A stretch of DNA of 59,982 nucleotides from NCBI GenBank assembly GCA_025358725.1, contig JANYIT010000398.1:1-59982 (forward strand), in the 5' to 3' direction. Below the pieces are notes generated by a model. It made no database searches, was not told the origin of the DNA, and saw nothing but the letters and a program-made list of their open reading frames with translations. Below, in pieces: positions 9,864 to 17,582 of this stretch (its first letter is position 1; the number at the start of each line of letters is the position of its first letter). Both the position numbers and the translations under genes were made by a program. The DNA comes from Chamaesiphon sp. GL140_3_metabinner_129_sub. Its GTDB lineage: Bacteria; Cyanobacteriota; Cyanobacteriia; Cyanobacteriales; Chamaesiphonaceae.

Positions 9864-10769
9864 GTGGACGGATTTATCAACCTAAAGAAATTGCCAGACT
9901 GGACTTCCCACGATTGTGTGGCAAAAGTGCGGCGGATTCTCAACATGAAAAAAGTTGGACATGGTGGAACATTAGATCCGGCAGCGGTGGGAGTACTGCC
10001 GATCGCGATTGGTAAAGCCACACGACTATTACAATATCTACCAGCAGGGAAAGCCTATCGAGCAGTGATGCGGTTGGGTGTAGAAACGACGACAGACGAT
10101 CTCGAAGGAGAGACGATCTACTCTGAGCCAGTCCCCAATCTAACCATCGAGCAAATCCAAGCCGCTATTCCCGAATTTATCGGTGATATTGTTCAAACTC
10201 CGCCGATGTATAGTGCAATTCAAGTAAATGGGCAGAGATTGTATAAGCTAGCACGCGCAGGGGAAGTGATCGAAGTACCTACCCGTCAGGTAAATATTCA
10301 AAGTATCGATATCCTCAATTGGACACCAGGTGATTTTCCTGAAGTCGAAGTGCAGATTGCTTGTGGTGGCGGGACATATATTCGATCGATCGCCCGCGAT
10401 TTGGGTGTTAAGTTAGGTACTAGAGGCGTTTTAGCCTTTTTAGAACGAAATGCCAGTTGTGGCTTCCAGTTGGCGGAAAGCATCACATTAGAAGAATTAG
10501 CAGCACAGCAGCAAGCAGGTATTTTTATGCCAATTTCTCCCGCTCGAGGATTAGCTCACATGCCCTCAGCTACACTGATGAATCCAGACTTAATTAAATT
10601 TTGGGGTCAAGGGAAACGCCTACCATTAAATCAGCTCGCACTAACACCCGTAGATTTAGAATTAAGTGGCTACATTAAAGTCATTGGGGAAGAGAGTTGC
10701 ATCGGCATTGGAGAAATCCAGCAAATTGAAGGCGAACACTTATTAGTCCCTCAGACAGTACTCCTCTAA
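9864..10769 (+). CDS. truB: tRNA pseudouridine(55) synthase
   Basis: TruB converts U55 in the T-loop of tRNAs to pseudouridine. The 301-residue protein has the catalytic motif GHGGTLDPAAVGVLP with Asp38 as nucleophile. KATRLLQYL and TDDLEG follow, then the conserved PPMYSAIQVNGQRLYKLARAG and a later CGGGTYIRSIARDLG. A GTG start at 9864 is needed to begin the conserved GFINLKK motif at residue 3; there is no ATG in a sensible place. It reads in the same direction as the MFS gene and the next conserved unknown. Confidence 0.95.
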   Translation: MDGFINLKKLPDWTSHDCVAKVRRILNMKKVGHGGTLDPAAVGVLPIAIGKATRLLQYLPAGKAYRAVMRLGVETTTDDLEGETIYSEPVPNLTIEQIQAAIPEFIGDIVQTPPMYSAIQVNGQRLYKLARAGEVIEVPTRQVNIQSIDILNWTPGDFPEVEVQIACGGGTYIRSIARDLGVKLGTRGVLAFLERNASCGFQLAESITLEELAAQQQAGIFMPISPARGLAHMPSATLMNPDLIKFWGQGKRLPLNQLALTPVDLELSGYIKVIGEESCIGIGEIQQIEGEHLLVPQTVLL

Positions 10770-10859
10770 GCAATAATGTTATGATAATTTTTCGACTCTG
10801 AGACTTCTACAAGTCGTAATTAGCTTGCGGCTATTTCCAATCTATCTTGAGGACAATCG

Positions 10860-11900
10860 ATGCTTGCTTCATCTGATTCTATTACCGATCTCGAACTTGT
10901 TGAGGCTCTAGAGACTAATGCCGATCTGAGCTTCGACTTACCCGATCCTGAAGATGAGGCGGTAGGCGACTTCGATTTTCGACAACGAGTTGATGATGCT
11001 TGGTTAGTCTGCGATAGATTCGATCTCCAGACAGAGATTTGGCGCGGTAGAATCCTCCGCACAGTTCGCGACAAAGAGAAAAAAGGCGGCGATGGACGCG
11101 GACAAGGTTTTCTCAACTGGCTCAAGGATCGCGAACTGAGCAAAAGCCAAGCTTACGCATGGATCGAACTAGCCAATAGTGCCGATACATTAATGGAAAA
11201 TGGCGAACTTTCCCCCTCCGCACTCAGAAATTTTAGTAAACGCGCCTTTGTCGAAACCGCCAAATCTTCTCCCGAAGTCCAACAATTAGTCACGGACGCA
11301 GCAGAGCGAGGCGATCATATTACTCGCCGTGAAGTCCGACAACTATCCGACGAATGGATAGCAATGAGTTCGGATCTGATTCCCGATGAAGTCAAGGAAT
11401 TAGCTGCTTCTGGAGCCACTCCACCGCGATTTATCGCCCCATTAGTCAGAGAAATGGAGAAACTACCCGAAGCACATCAAGTCGCGATCAGGGAAGAAAT
11501 AGCCGCCAATCCTGACGTGGATAATATCAAGCTAGTCACCAGCAATGCGCGGAGCTTATCGAAATATCTCGATGCTGGCGCACAGGTACAAGTCCTCAAT
11601 GATTCTAAAGTCGATCTAGCCACAGCGTTAGAAGAAGCGATGCGCGTGGGATGTCTCCCTGTCGCCGCAGATGTGCTTAAACAAGCGGCTCAACTAGAGC
11701 AAACGATGACCAAGTTCTATCTAACCTGGAAACGATTGGGGAGCCTAGTAGATCGATTGTATGTCGATACAGGTGCCAGTACACCCAACTTGCGATCGCT
11801 CATTGCCTGCGTCGAACGTCTCTCTAGCGAAATCGTCGAAGTTCCTCTCGATGACAGTGGTGAAAATTCAATCCGATTACGGGTAATGACGGGTGAGTAA
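10860..11900 (+). CDS. Conserved unknown, possible helix-turn-helix protein
   Basis: This 346-residue soluble protein is acidic at its N-terminus and mainly alpha-helical. The segment LSKSQAYAWIELANSADTL near residues 92-110, followed by LSPSALRNFSKR and ITRREVRQLSDEW, resembles the helix-turn-helix region of ParB/KorB-like proteins, but no ParB nuclease motif is visible. The rest is Leu/Ala-rich helical sequence. A good Shine-Dalgarno (TTGAGGA) lies before the ATG. It lies in the same direction as truB, 90 bp downstream. The DNA-binding suggestion is an inference from pattern only. Confidence 0.7.
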   Translation: MLASSDSITDLELVEALETNADLSFDLPDPEDEAVGDFDFRQRVDDAWLVCDRFDLQTEIWRGRILRTVRDKEKKGGDGRGQGFLNWLKDRELSKSQAYAWIELANSADTLMENGELSPSALRNFSKRAFVETAKSSPEVQQLVTDAAERGDHITRREVRQLSDEWIAMSSDLIPDEVKELAASGATPPRFIAPLVREMEKLPEAHQVAIREEIAANPDVDNIKLVTSNARSLSKYLDAGAQVQVLNDSKVDLATALEEAMRVGCLPVAADVLKQAAQLEQTMTKFYLTWKRLGSLVDRLYVDTGASTPNLRSLIACVERLSSEIVEVPLDDSGENSIRLRVMTGE

Positions 11901-11902
11901 AA

Positions 11903-12070
11903 GATGAGTTAACCTATATTTTCGCTGAAGTAGTTTACGTTTTACACGTCTTTCAGAAGAAATCTAAATCAGGCATTGCGACCCCAAAAACAGATATCGA
12001 TTTAATTGAACGTAGATTGAAGTTGGCGCAGGAACACTATCAGGAAAATTATGACAGTACAATCCTCTGA
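11903..12070 (+). pseudogene. C-terminal remnant of a Gp49/HigB-like (RelE superfamily) toxin
   Basis: The frame from 11903 to the TGA at 12068-12070 reads KDELTYIFAEVVYVLHVF and then QKKSKSGIATPKTDIDLIE, followed by RRLKLAQEHY. This matches the C-terminal half of the phage-derived Gp49-like toxin family, where an xxYVLHxFQKKSK...TPxxDIDLIxxRL pattern is characteristic. An in-frame TGA at 11894 and the lack of a start codon show that the N-terminal half is missing. No antitoxin gene follows. The remnant runs into the start of the phosphatase gene, overlapping it by 20 nt. Confidence 0.65.
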
Positions 12071-12449
12071 TCCCGAGCAGAATATCGAATTTGAACTCAG
12101 TAGTGGTAATGGAATCGAACGTGTTTGTTGGGCACCAATTGAAGATTTTAGTTTAGCTACTCCTGAATTGCTTGTCGATCGAATTTTACCTTTTTTAGCA
12201 ATTGCAAATCGACAGCAGGAAAAAGTAGTTGTTCATTGCTCTGGCGGCATTGGGCGGACTGGACATATCTTAGCCGCATGGCTGGTGACTGGGCGGGAAT
12301 TAGATCGTGAATCGGCGATCTCGGCTGTTTGGCAAACTGGGCGAAATCCCTACGAAGCCGTCATTGCAGCTCCATTCAAAGGGCGCAATCCGTGGCAAGT
12401 CGCGGCAGAACTCAAGACGCTGCTATCATCGAGCCTTGAGACATCATAG
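12051..12449 (+). CDS. Dual-specificity/tyrosine phosphatase-like protein, probably N-truncated
   Basis: The protein carries the phosphatase P-loop VHCSGGIGRTG with Cys63 and Arg69 (CX5R), and a conserved ending RNPYEAVIAAPFKGRNPWQV. At 132 residues it is shorter than relatives as I remember them. Those have about 60 more N-terminal residues before the RVCWAPIEDF segment, which here starts at residue 24. The first 20 residues are low in similarity and follow the toxin remnant directly, so the true N-terminus seems to have been lost at that junction. The general-acid Asp (EDF, residue 32) and catalytic Cys/Arg are kept, so activity is possible. It converges with rsgA, with a gap of 3 bp. Confidence 0.7.
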   Translation: MTVQSSDPEQNIEFELSSGNGIERVCWAPIEDFSLATPELLVDRILPFLAIANRQQEKVVVHCSGGIGRTGHILAAWLVTGRELDRESAISAVWQTGRNPYEAVIAAPFKGRNPWQVAAELKTLLSSSLETS

Positions 12450-12452
12450 AGG

Positions 12453-13532
12453 TTAGTATTCTTCATCTAATTCATCAGCGATTTCATCGAGAGCTTGAAG
12501 GATGGTATGTCGCGATATTTGGCGATATTTTGAGTCTAATTTTGGCTCAAATTGTTTTTTACCTGTGCCGCTTTTTTGTTTTAAACTATTTTCTAGTTTA
12601 GGCTGAGATTGTAATTGCTGTTCCCAGGCGATCGAATCTGCCAGAAAATCTAAATAATGGGGATATCGTTCCCATGCTCCTCGCACGACGCAATTGGGTT
12701 CGTCGCGATGGGTACAGTCACTAAACTGACAATGCGCTGTGGCTAATCGCTGGCGGATCTCAGGGAAATATCGAGATAATTCCGTGGGCGTACAGGTGAG
12801 ATCTGGTTGATTGAAGCCTGGTGTATCGGCAATCAAACCACCTGTAGGCATCGTAAACAATTGGACGTGGCGGGTGGTATGTCGTCCGCGACTGAGTTTG
12901 CCAGAAACAGTCGCAACTCTGATATTTGAATCGGGAATCAAGGCGTTGGTAAGACTTGATTTACCTACCCCAGAATGTCCAGCAAAGATGGTAATCTGGC
13001 GATCGAGTTCTATTTGCAACTCTTTTACCCCTATTCCAGTTTCTACGCTAATCACGATCGGTTGATAACCCCAATCACTCAGTCTATCGCACCATTCTTG
13101 TCGCTCAATCTCAGTGACTAAATCGCTCTTATTTAGGCAGAGACTGACCTGTAAGCCTGTTGATTCTGCTTTAACGAGGAATTTACTCAATAGAAATGGA
13201 TCGAGGGCTGGCTCGGCGAGGGCAAATACGAGTAAGATCCGATCAGCATTAGCGACAGGCGGTCGATCGAGTAAACTATGCCTGGGGAATACCTCTGAAA
13301 CTACGCCCCGTGAGCCGATCCAGTCAGCTTCTGCGACGACAACTCGATCGCCTACAATTGCACTAACACCGATTTTATGCAGTCGGGCGCGGCGGGTACA
13401 TAAGATTAATTTGCCCCCAAGGATGGGCGTATCTAGATCGATCTGCACTTGGCAGAAATTGGCTTGAACGGCAATAACTGTACCCACTAATGGAGTCGAG
13501 ATCGGATCGGGGAAAGTTGGATTTTGCTGCAC
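12453..13532 (-). CDS. rsgA: Ribosome small subunit-dependent GTPase A
   Basis: RsgA (YjeQ/EngC) is a circularly permuted GTPase that checks late 30S subunit maturation. The permuted order of motifs is visible: an OB-fold N-terminus, then G4 (LNKSD), then the P-loop GHSGVGKSS, then G3 (DTPGF). A C-terminal zinc site follows with Cys/His in CQFSDCTHRDEPNC. The length is 359 residues, with a basic C-terminal tail after residue 310. A GTG at 13532 is the first usable start, because the frame meets a TGA further upstream. In some cyanobacteria this gene sits near dnaJ; here those genes are about 40 kb away. Confidence 0.95.
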   Translation of the reverse strand: MQQNPTFPDPISTPLVGTVIAVQANFCQVQIDLDTPILGGKLILCTRRARLHKIGVSAIVGDRVVVAEADWIGSRGVVSEVFPRHSLLDRPPVANADRILLVFALAEPALDPFLLSKFLVKAESTGLQVSLCLNKSDLVTEIERQEWCDRLSDWGYQPIVISVETGIGVKELQIELDRQITIFAGHSGVGKSSLTNALIPDSNIRVATVSGKLSRGRHTTRHVQLFTMPTGGLIADTPGFNQPDLTCTPTELSRYFPEIRQRLATAHCQFSDCTHRDEPNCVVRGAWERYPHYLDFLADSIAWEQQLQSQPKLENSLKQKSGTGKKQFEPKLDSKYRQISRHTILQALDEIADELDEEY

Positions 13533-13663
13533 GTAGTCGATCGATTCAATGGTTGGTACGATCCATCATAATTGGTATGAGTTGGCAAAATATTAATGCC
13601 ATTGATCGCGACAATCGTCCTCACAAATAATAATGATCCTGCGATCGTAAAGATCCGACTAAT

Positions 13664-14632
13664 ATGTTAAATAGCTTGTGGTATGCCGTCGAGTTCAGTA
13701 ACGCGATTTCGACTAGCCCTAAATTGTTGAAAATTTTAGGGCGAGAGTTAGTATTATATCGCACTGGCGATGGTCAGATTCAAGCGATGGATAATGCTTG
13801 TATCCATCGGGGTGCGGCACTTGCCAAAGGTTCGATCGAGGGAGACTGTATTGTTTGTCCCTATCATGGCTGGCAATATCAACAAAATGGTGATTGCGTC
13901 AACATCCCCTCTCAGTCACCCGCCACCAGCATCGCCAAGCAAGCCAAAATGACCACTTACCCAGTCCGGGAAAAATATGGTTGGATTTGGCTATTCTTGG
14001 GCGGTGGAGAGCCGGGAGAACTAATCTCTATTTCCAACTTTCCCCAACTGGAATCTGGTGGTTTTAGATCAATTCAAGGTAAATTTTATTGGAATGCCAA
14101 TTACGAGCGAGTACTCGAAAATGGCTTAGATTTTGCTCATGCACCATTCGTTCATGCGGGAGCTTTTGGTAATCCTAACTTGCCAGAAATTGAGGATTTA
14201 GTAATTGAGAATTATCCTGAGGGTGCTAGTGCGACAGTCTACTTAGCGGCAACACCACCCCAAGGGTTATGGAAGTTATTGGTCAGAGGTGAACGCAAAC
14301 CAATTAAAACACGCACGGGTTTTTTCTTGCCCAATCTCACATTTTTGGAAGTTTATCTTCCTTTTGGACAATTAACGATTTGGACTGCTCATGTGCCGAT
14401 CAATGCTAATACAACTGTTAGCAAATGGATTAATTTTCGCAGTTTTTTTACAGGTAAATGGGCAGATCTAGATGCTTACAATCGCACAATTAAAATCTTT
14501 GAACAAGACAAACCAATTGTTGAATCTCAACGCCCTCAAATTATCCCCACAGATCTAAATGGAGAGATTTATGTAGCCGCAGACGCGCTCCAGTTGCAAT
14601 ATCGGAAACTTCGTCAGCACATCTTGATGTAG
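13664..14632 (+). CDS. Rieske-type aromatic ring-hydroxylating oxygenase
   Basis: This 322-residue protein has an N-terminal Rieske 2Fe-2S domain with ligands Cys46, His48, Cys65 and His68 in CIHRG and CPYHGW. A catalytic domain follows, where NGLDFAHAPFVHAGAFG supplies the bridging Asp156 and the non-haem iron ligands His159 and His164. Cyanobacteria use this family for pigment or aromatic breakdown (pheophorbide a oxygenase and chlorophyllide a oxygenase are relatives), but the substrate here is not clear. There is no C-terminal transmembrane anchor. It is divergent from rsgA. Confidence 0.9.
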   Translation: MLNSLWYAVEFSNAISTSPKLLKILGRELVLYRTGDGQIQAMDNACIHRGAALAKGSIEGDCIVCPYHGWQYQQNGDCVNIPSQSPATSIAKQAKMTTYPVREKYGWIWLFLGGGEPGELISISNFPQLESGGFRSIQGKFYWNANYERVLENGLDFAHAPFVHAGAFGNPNLPEIEDLVIENYPEGASATVYLAATPPQGLWKLLVRGERKPIKTRTGFFLPNLTFLEVYLPFGQLTIWTAHVPINANTTVSKWINFRSFFTGKWADLDAYNRTIKIFEQDKPIVESQRPQIIPTDLNGEIYVAADALQLQYRKLRQHILM

Positions 14633-14884
14633 AAAATCAACGTAAAATGCAAGAATAATTTGATGAATTTCTAATGCATTTTTTAGTAGCTCTAATCTTA
14701 AATTTTTATGTAATTACACCGATTCATCGATCGACATCACTGGAGCACAGAGCCACGTCACGATCAATTTTGTGAAGAAATACCAGGAAACTTATACTTT
14801 GGTGACATCGGTTACAGTTCTATTGAATCTGCGTGTCATAATTGGGATATACAAAGATAACAGTGTAACTGATAACATGTAGCC

Positions 14885-14890
14885 AGGAGG
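14885..14890 (+). promoter_or_regulatory. Strong Shine-Dalgarno AGGAGG
   Basis: A perfect AGGAGG lies 10 nt before the ATG at 14901 and 4 nt before a GTG at 14895. It is one of the strongest ribosome sites in the window and argues that the small frame after it is translated. Confidence 0.6.
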
Positions 14891-14900
14891 ACATGTGACT

Positions 14901-15056
14901 ATGATTGAAAAGATCATTTTAGCGATCGCCATCACATTCTCACTATACGGAAGCATCCAAATTAAGCCACAGCCAAGAGTTGTGTCGATTGGTATGGAGT
15001 CTCAGCTTGAGATCCAACAACAGCATCCAGCAGAAGTATCATTTGTCATGCTCTAA
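14901..15056 (+). CDS. Small hydrophobic-N-terminal peptide, 51 residues
   Basis: The frame starts MIEKIILAIAITFSLYGSIQ, a short hydrophobic segment that could be a signal or membrane anchor. A polar tail rich in Gln and Pro follows, ending at TAA 15054-15056. It is preceded by AGGAGG. I recognise no family. It lies alone between the Rieske oxygenase and the cytochrome b561 gene. The evidence is the ribosome site plus the ordered hydrophobic-then-polar pattern. Confidence 0.4.
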   Translation: MIEKIILAIAITFSLYGSIQIKPQPRVVSIGMESQLEIQQQHPAEVSFVML

Positions 15057-15157
15057 ATCGATCGACAACTAGAAATTCGTGACTAACAAGATTAGAAGTC
15101 AGCAATTACATCAGAGATTAGTAATAGCAATCTATTCTTGTTCTACTCACTTAGAGT

Positions 15158-15727
15158 CTAATTTTTTCTTAATTTAATCACCCATGCCGAGAGTCTTCGC
15201 CAATTAGCTTTTACTACTTTGTACTGACAAATAAAGTGGACGCAGATCAGGATTGCAAAAGCTTTTGATGTTTGGGAATGGGCTGCGCCAGCTTGAGCTG
15301 CTGCTTCTGAACTCACAGGAAATAGATCTGGCATTGGTAAACCAAAGAAGCTGATATTGTTTGCATGGTAAGCATTAGATAGCCAATAACCACTTAGTGG
15401 TACTGCAAACATCATCAAATACAACACGGTATGTAATGCTGTTGTAAAATACCAATTTTTGGTGAATTTGGGTAAATGTTTACTGTATTTTCGCCCCCAA
15501 ACTCTCAGTAATAGATAAACGCGCCAACCGAGTAACAGCAGCACCAGGACACCAACGGATTTGTGTGCGGCGAATAGTAGTTCGCGAAAGCTGACTTCAC
15601 CCTGAAGTTCTGCCATGATTTGACCACTCAGCAGCAATAGTAGATAACACATTGCCATCCACCAGTGGATAGACATTAGTTGTTTGAAGACAGAATTTAG
15701 CCGGGGTTTTGGTGCTGCTGATGACAT
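15158..15727 (-). CDS. Cytochrome b561 family protein
   Basis: A 189-residue four-helix membrane cytochrome of the bacterial b561 type (CybB-like), which passes electrons between quinols and other carriers. Haem-ligand histidines are placed one per helix: His21 (SIHWW), His55 (AHKS), His99 (LHT) and His164 (VHF). The loop between helices 3 and 4 is Ala-rich (SSEAAAQAGAAHSQ). The start at 15727 gives the standard length. It is flanked by the small peptide gene on one side and a divergent DUF3352 gene on the other. Confidence 0.88.
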   Translation of the reverse strand: MSSAAPKPRLNSVFKQLMSIHWWMAMCYLLLLLSGQIMAELQGEVSFRELLFAAHKSVGVLVLLLLGWRVYLLLRVWGRKYSKHLPKFTKNWYFTTALHTVLYLMMFAVPLSGYWLSNAYHANNISFFGLPMPDLFPVSSEAAAQAGAAHSQTSKAFAILICVHFICQYKVVKANWRRLSAWVIKLRKN

Positions 15728-15893
15728 GAGCGATTTTCGTTGAGTCTTGTGTTCGCTATTTTATTATAAACAGTCGTAAGTATTCGCAAATCGTCCGGAA
15801 TCAAATGTCGATCGACTGAATCGTATAGATATATACTCGCGTTTTCTCCGTGATAGTGACTTCGCGATCTGAAATCCCAAACATCTAAAACAT

Positions 15894-17513
15894 ATGGCGA
15901 AGAAAATCATTATTACTGCTGCACTGTTGGCAACGGCTGCGGGAGCGGGATTTGCTGGCTATAAATATATCTATCATGGTGAGAGCAATCCTGGAGATTT
16001 AGCTGGGGTGATCCCCGCAGATGCATATATGGCGGCTTATATTTCCAACGAACCAGGCGCGTGGGCAAAGTTACAAAAGTTTGGGACTCCAGCGGCTCAA
16101 AGCATTGTCATCCAGCAAGTCACGGAGACGCATCAAAAGCTGCTTGCCGAAACCAAGCTAGATTTTAATCAAGATCTTCAGCCGTGGCTGGGCAACATGA
16201 TGATTGCGGCTTTACCCGATGCAGATAGTCAAACAGCCAAGCCTCACATCCTGATTGCGATTGGGATCAAAGATAAACTCAAGGCTCTCGACTTTGCGAA
16301 TAAACTCAAAGCTCAAAGTAAGGAACCTACCAAAAAGTTGGACTATAAAGGAATCGAGATTACTGATTCAGGCAAGGGTAGTAGTGAAACTTTTAGTGCA
16401 ATTGTGGACGATCGATTGGTCGTTGCACCCGAACAGCATACTCTAGAACTGGCGATCGATACTGCCAAAGGTCAACCTTCACTCGCGAGTAAAGCAGGTA
16501 GTGATTGGTTTAAGGCGGATCGGCTCCAGCTCAAACAACCGATTGCGGCATTTTATTTACCCGACTATCCCCAAGCCGTTCAACAGCTACTGCAAGCTGG
16601 CAAGCAGCCGATTGCGCTCGATCCGGCTACCCTGGCTCAATTGAAAAAAATTCAATCCTTCAGTGGCGGAATTGCGATCGAGGATACTGGAATTAGGCTG
16701 AAATTAGTTGCCAAAACAGATGGAACTACTCTAAATTTACCAAATACATCAGCTAAATCGATCGGCAGTTTTCCGGCTGATACCTTTGCTTTAATTGGTG
16801 GTACAGGCTTGAGCCAGGTTTGGACAGAAATGAATAAAGTCGCTCAGACGCAACCAGGCACTCAACAAATTTTCACCCAAATGCGGCAGAGTTTTACCCA
16901 GTCTACCCAGTTGGATCTAGACAAAGATGTATTTAGCTGGATGGGTGGTGAATATACCCTAGGCATGATGCCTGTTAGTCAAGGAATTGCGGCACAGGTG
17001 GGCTTTGGAGGTGCTTTGACGATCGATAGTACCGATCGAGCCGTCACAGACAATACGATGACCAAACTGACCAATTTAGCCAAGGGTTATGGCTTGAGTG
17101 TCGAACCACGTCAAGTCGGTAGTACCCAAATCATTGATGTCAAAGTTCCCGCCGGACAAGGTACGATCTTTAGCTATGGCTGGTTGTCTGATAAATCCTT
17201 GTTGTTGGCGATGGGCGATGGATTGGTAGACAAAATTTCTACCCACTCTGGCGAATCACTCGATCGTACCCCCAATTTTACTACCGCACTCAGCGATATG
17301 TCTGTCCAAAAACAGAGCTATGGATATATCGACATCGAAAAAATCTTTAGTTTATTCAAGAGTAAAGCGGGTGCAGCGATGATGGGCAAAGCAATTCCCG
17401 CAGATATCAACGAGCTGATTACGACAGTGCAAGGATTGGGGATGAGTTCGACTCAACCAGACAAAAACACTAGTCAATTTGAAGCTCTACTCACACTGAA
17501 ACCAGCGAAGTAG
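15894..17513 (+). CDS. DUF3352 domain-containing protein
   Basis: A 539-residue protein matching the cyanobacterial DUF3352 family, whose function is unknown. The N-terminus has one hydrophobic signal anchor (IIITAALLATAAGAGFAGY), so it is probably exported or membrane-tethered. The family opening follows at once (GVIPADAYMAAYISN). The remainder is built of repeated alpha/beta segments with Thr-rich loops; QFEALLTLKPAK forms the end. It is monocistronic and ends at a strong hairpin shared with htpG. Confidence 0.85.
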   Translation: MAKKIIITAALLATAAGAGFAGYKYIYHGESNPGDLAGVIPADAYMAAYISNEPGAWAKLQKFGTPAAQSIVIQQVTETHQKLLAETKLDFNQDLQPWLGNMMIAALPDADSQTAKPHILIAIGIKDKLKALDFANKLKAQSKEPTKKLDYKGIEITDSGKGSSETFSAIVDDRLVVAPEQHTLELAIDTAKGQPSLASKAGSDWFKADRLQLKQPIAAFYLPDYPQAVQQLLQAGKQPIALDPATLAQLKKIQSFSGGIAIEDTGIRLKLVAKTDGTTLNLPNTSAKSIGSFPADTFALIGGTGLSQVWTEMNKVAQTQPGTQQIFTQMRQSFTQSTQLDLDKDVFSWMGGEYTLGMMPVSQGIAAQVGFGGALTIDSTDRAVTDNTMTKLTNLAKGYGLSVEPRQVGSTQIIDVKVPAGQGTIFSYGWLSDKSLLLAMGDGLVDKISTHSGESLDRTPNFTTALSDMSVQKQSYGYIDIEKIFSLFKSKAGAAMMGKAIPADINELITTVQGLGMSSTQPDKNTSQFEALLTLKPAK

Positions 17514-17518
17514 TCTTC

Positions 17519-17568
17519 AATTAAATCGGGTAGGGGCAATTCATGAATTACCCCTACCCGATTTAATT
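17519..17568. terminator. Perfect hairpin between convergent DUF3352 and htpG genes
   Basis: The 18-base arm AATTAAATCGGGTAGGGG (17519-17536) pairs exactly with 17551-17568 across a 14-nt loop, which itself contains the palindrome AATTCATGAATT. The stem ends in A/T-rich sequence on both sides, so it can act as a terminator in both directions. It sits 5 nt after one stop codon and 14 nt before the other. Confidence 0.85.
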
Positions 17569-17582
17569 GAAATCGATTAAAT

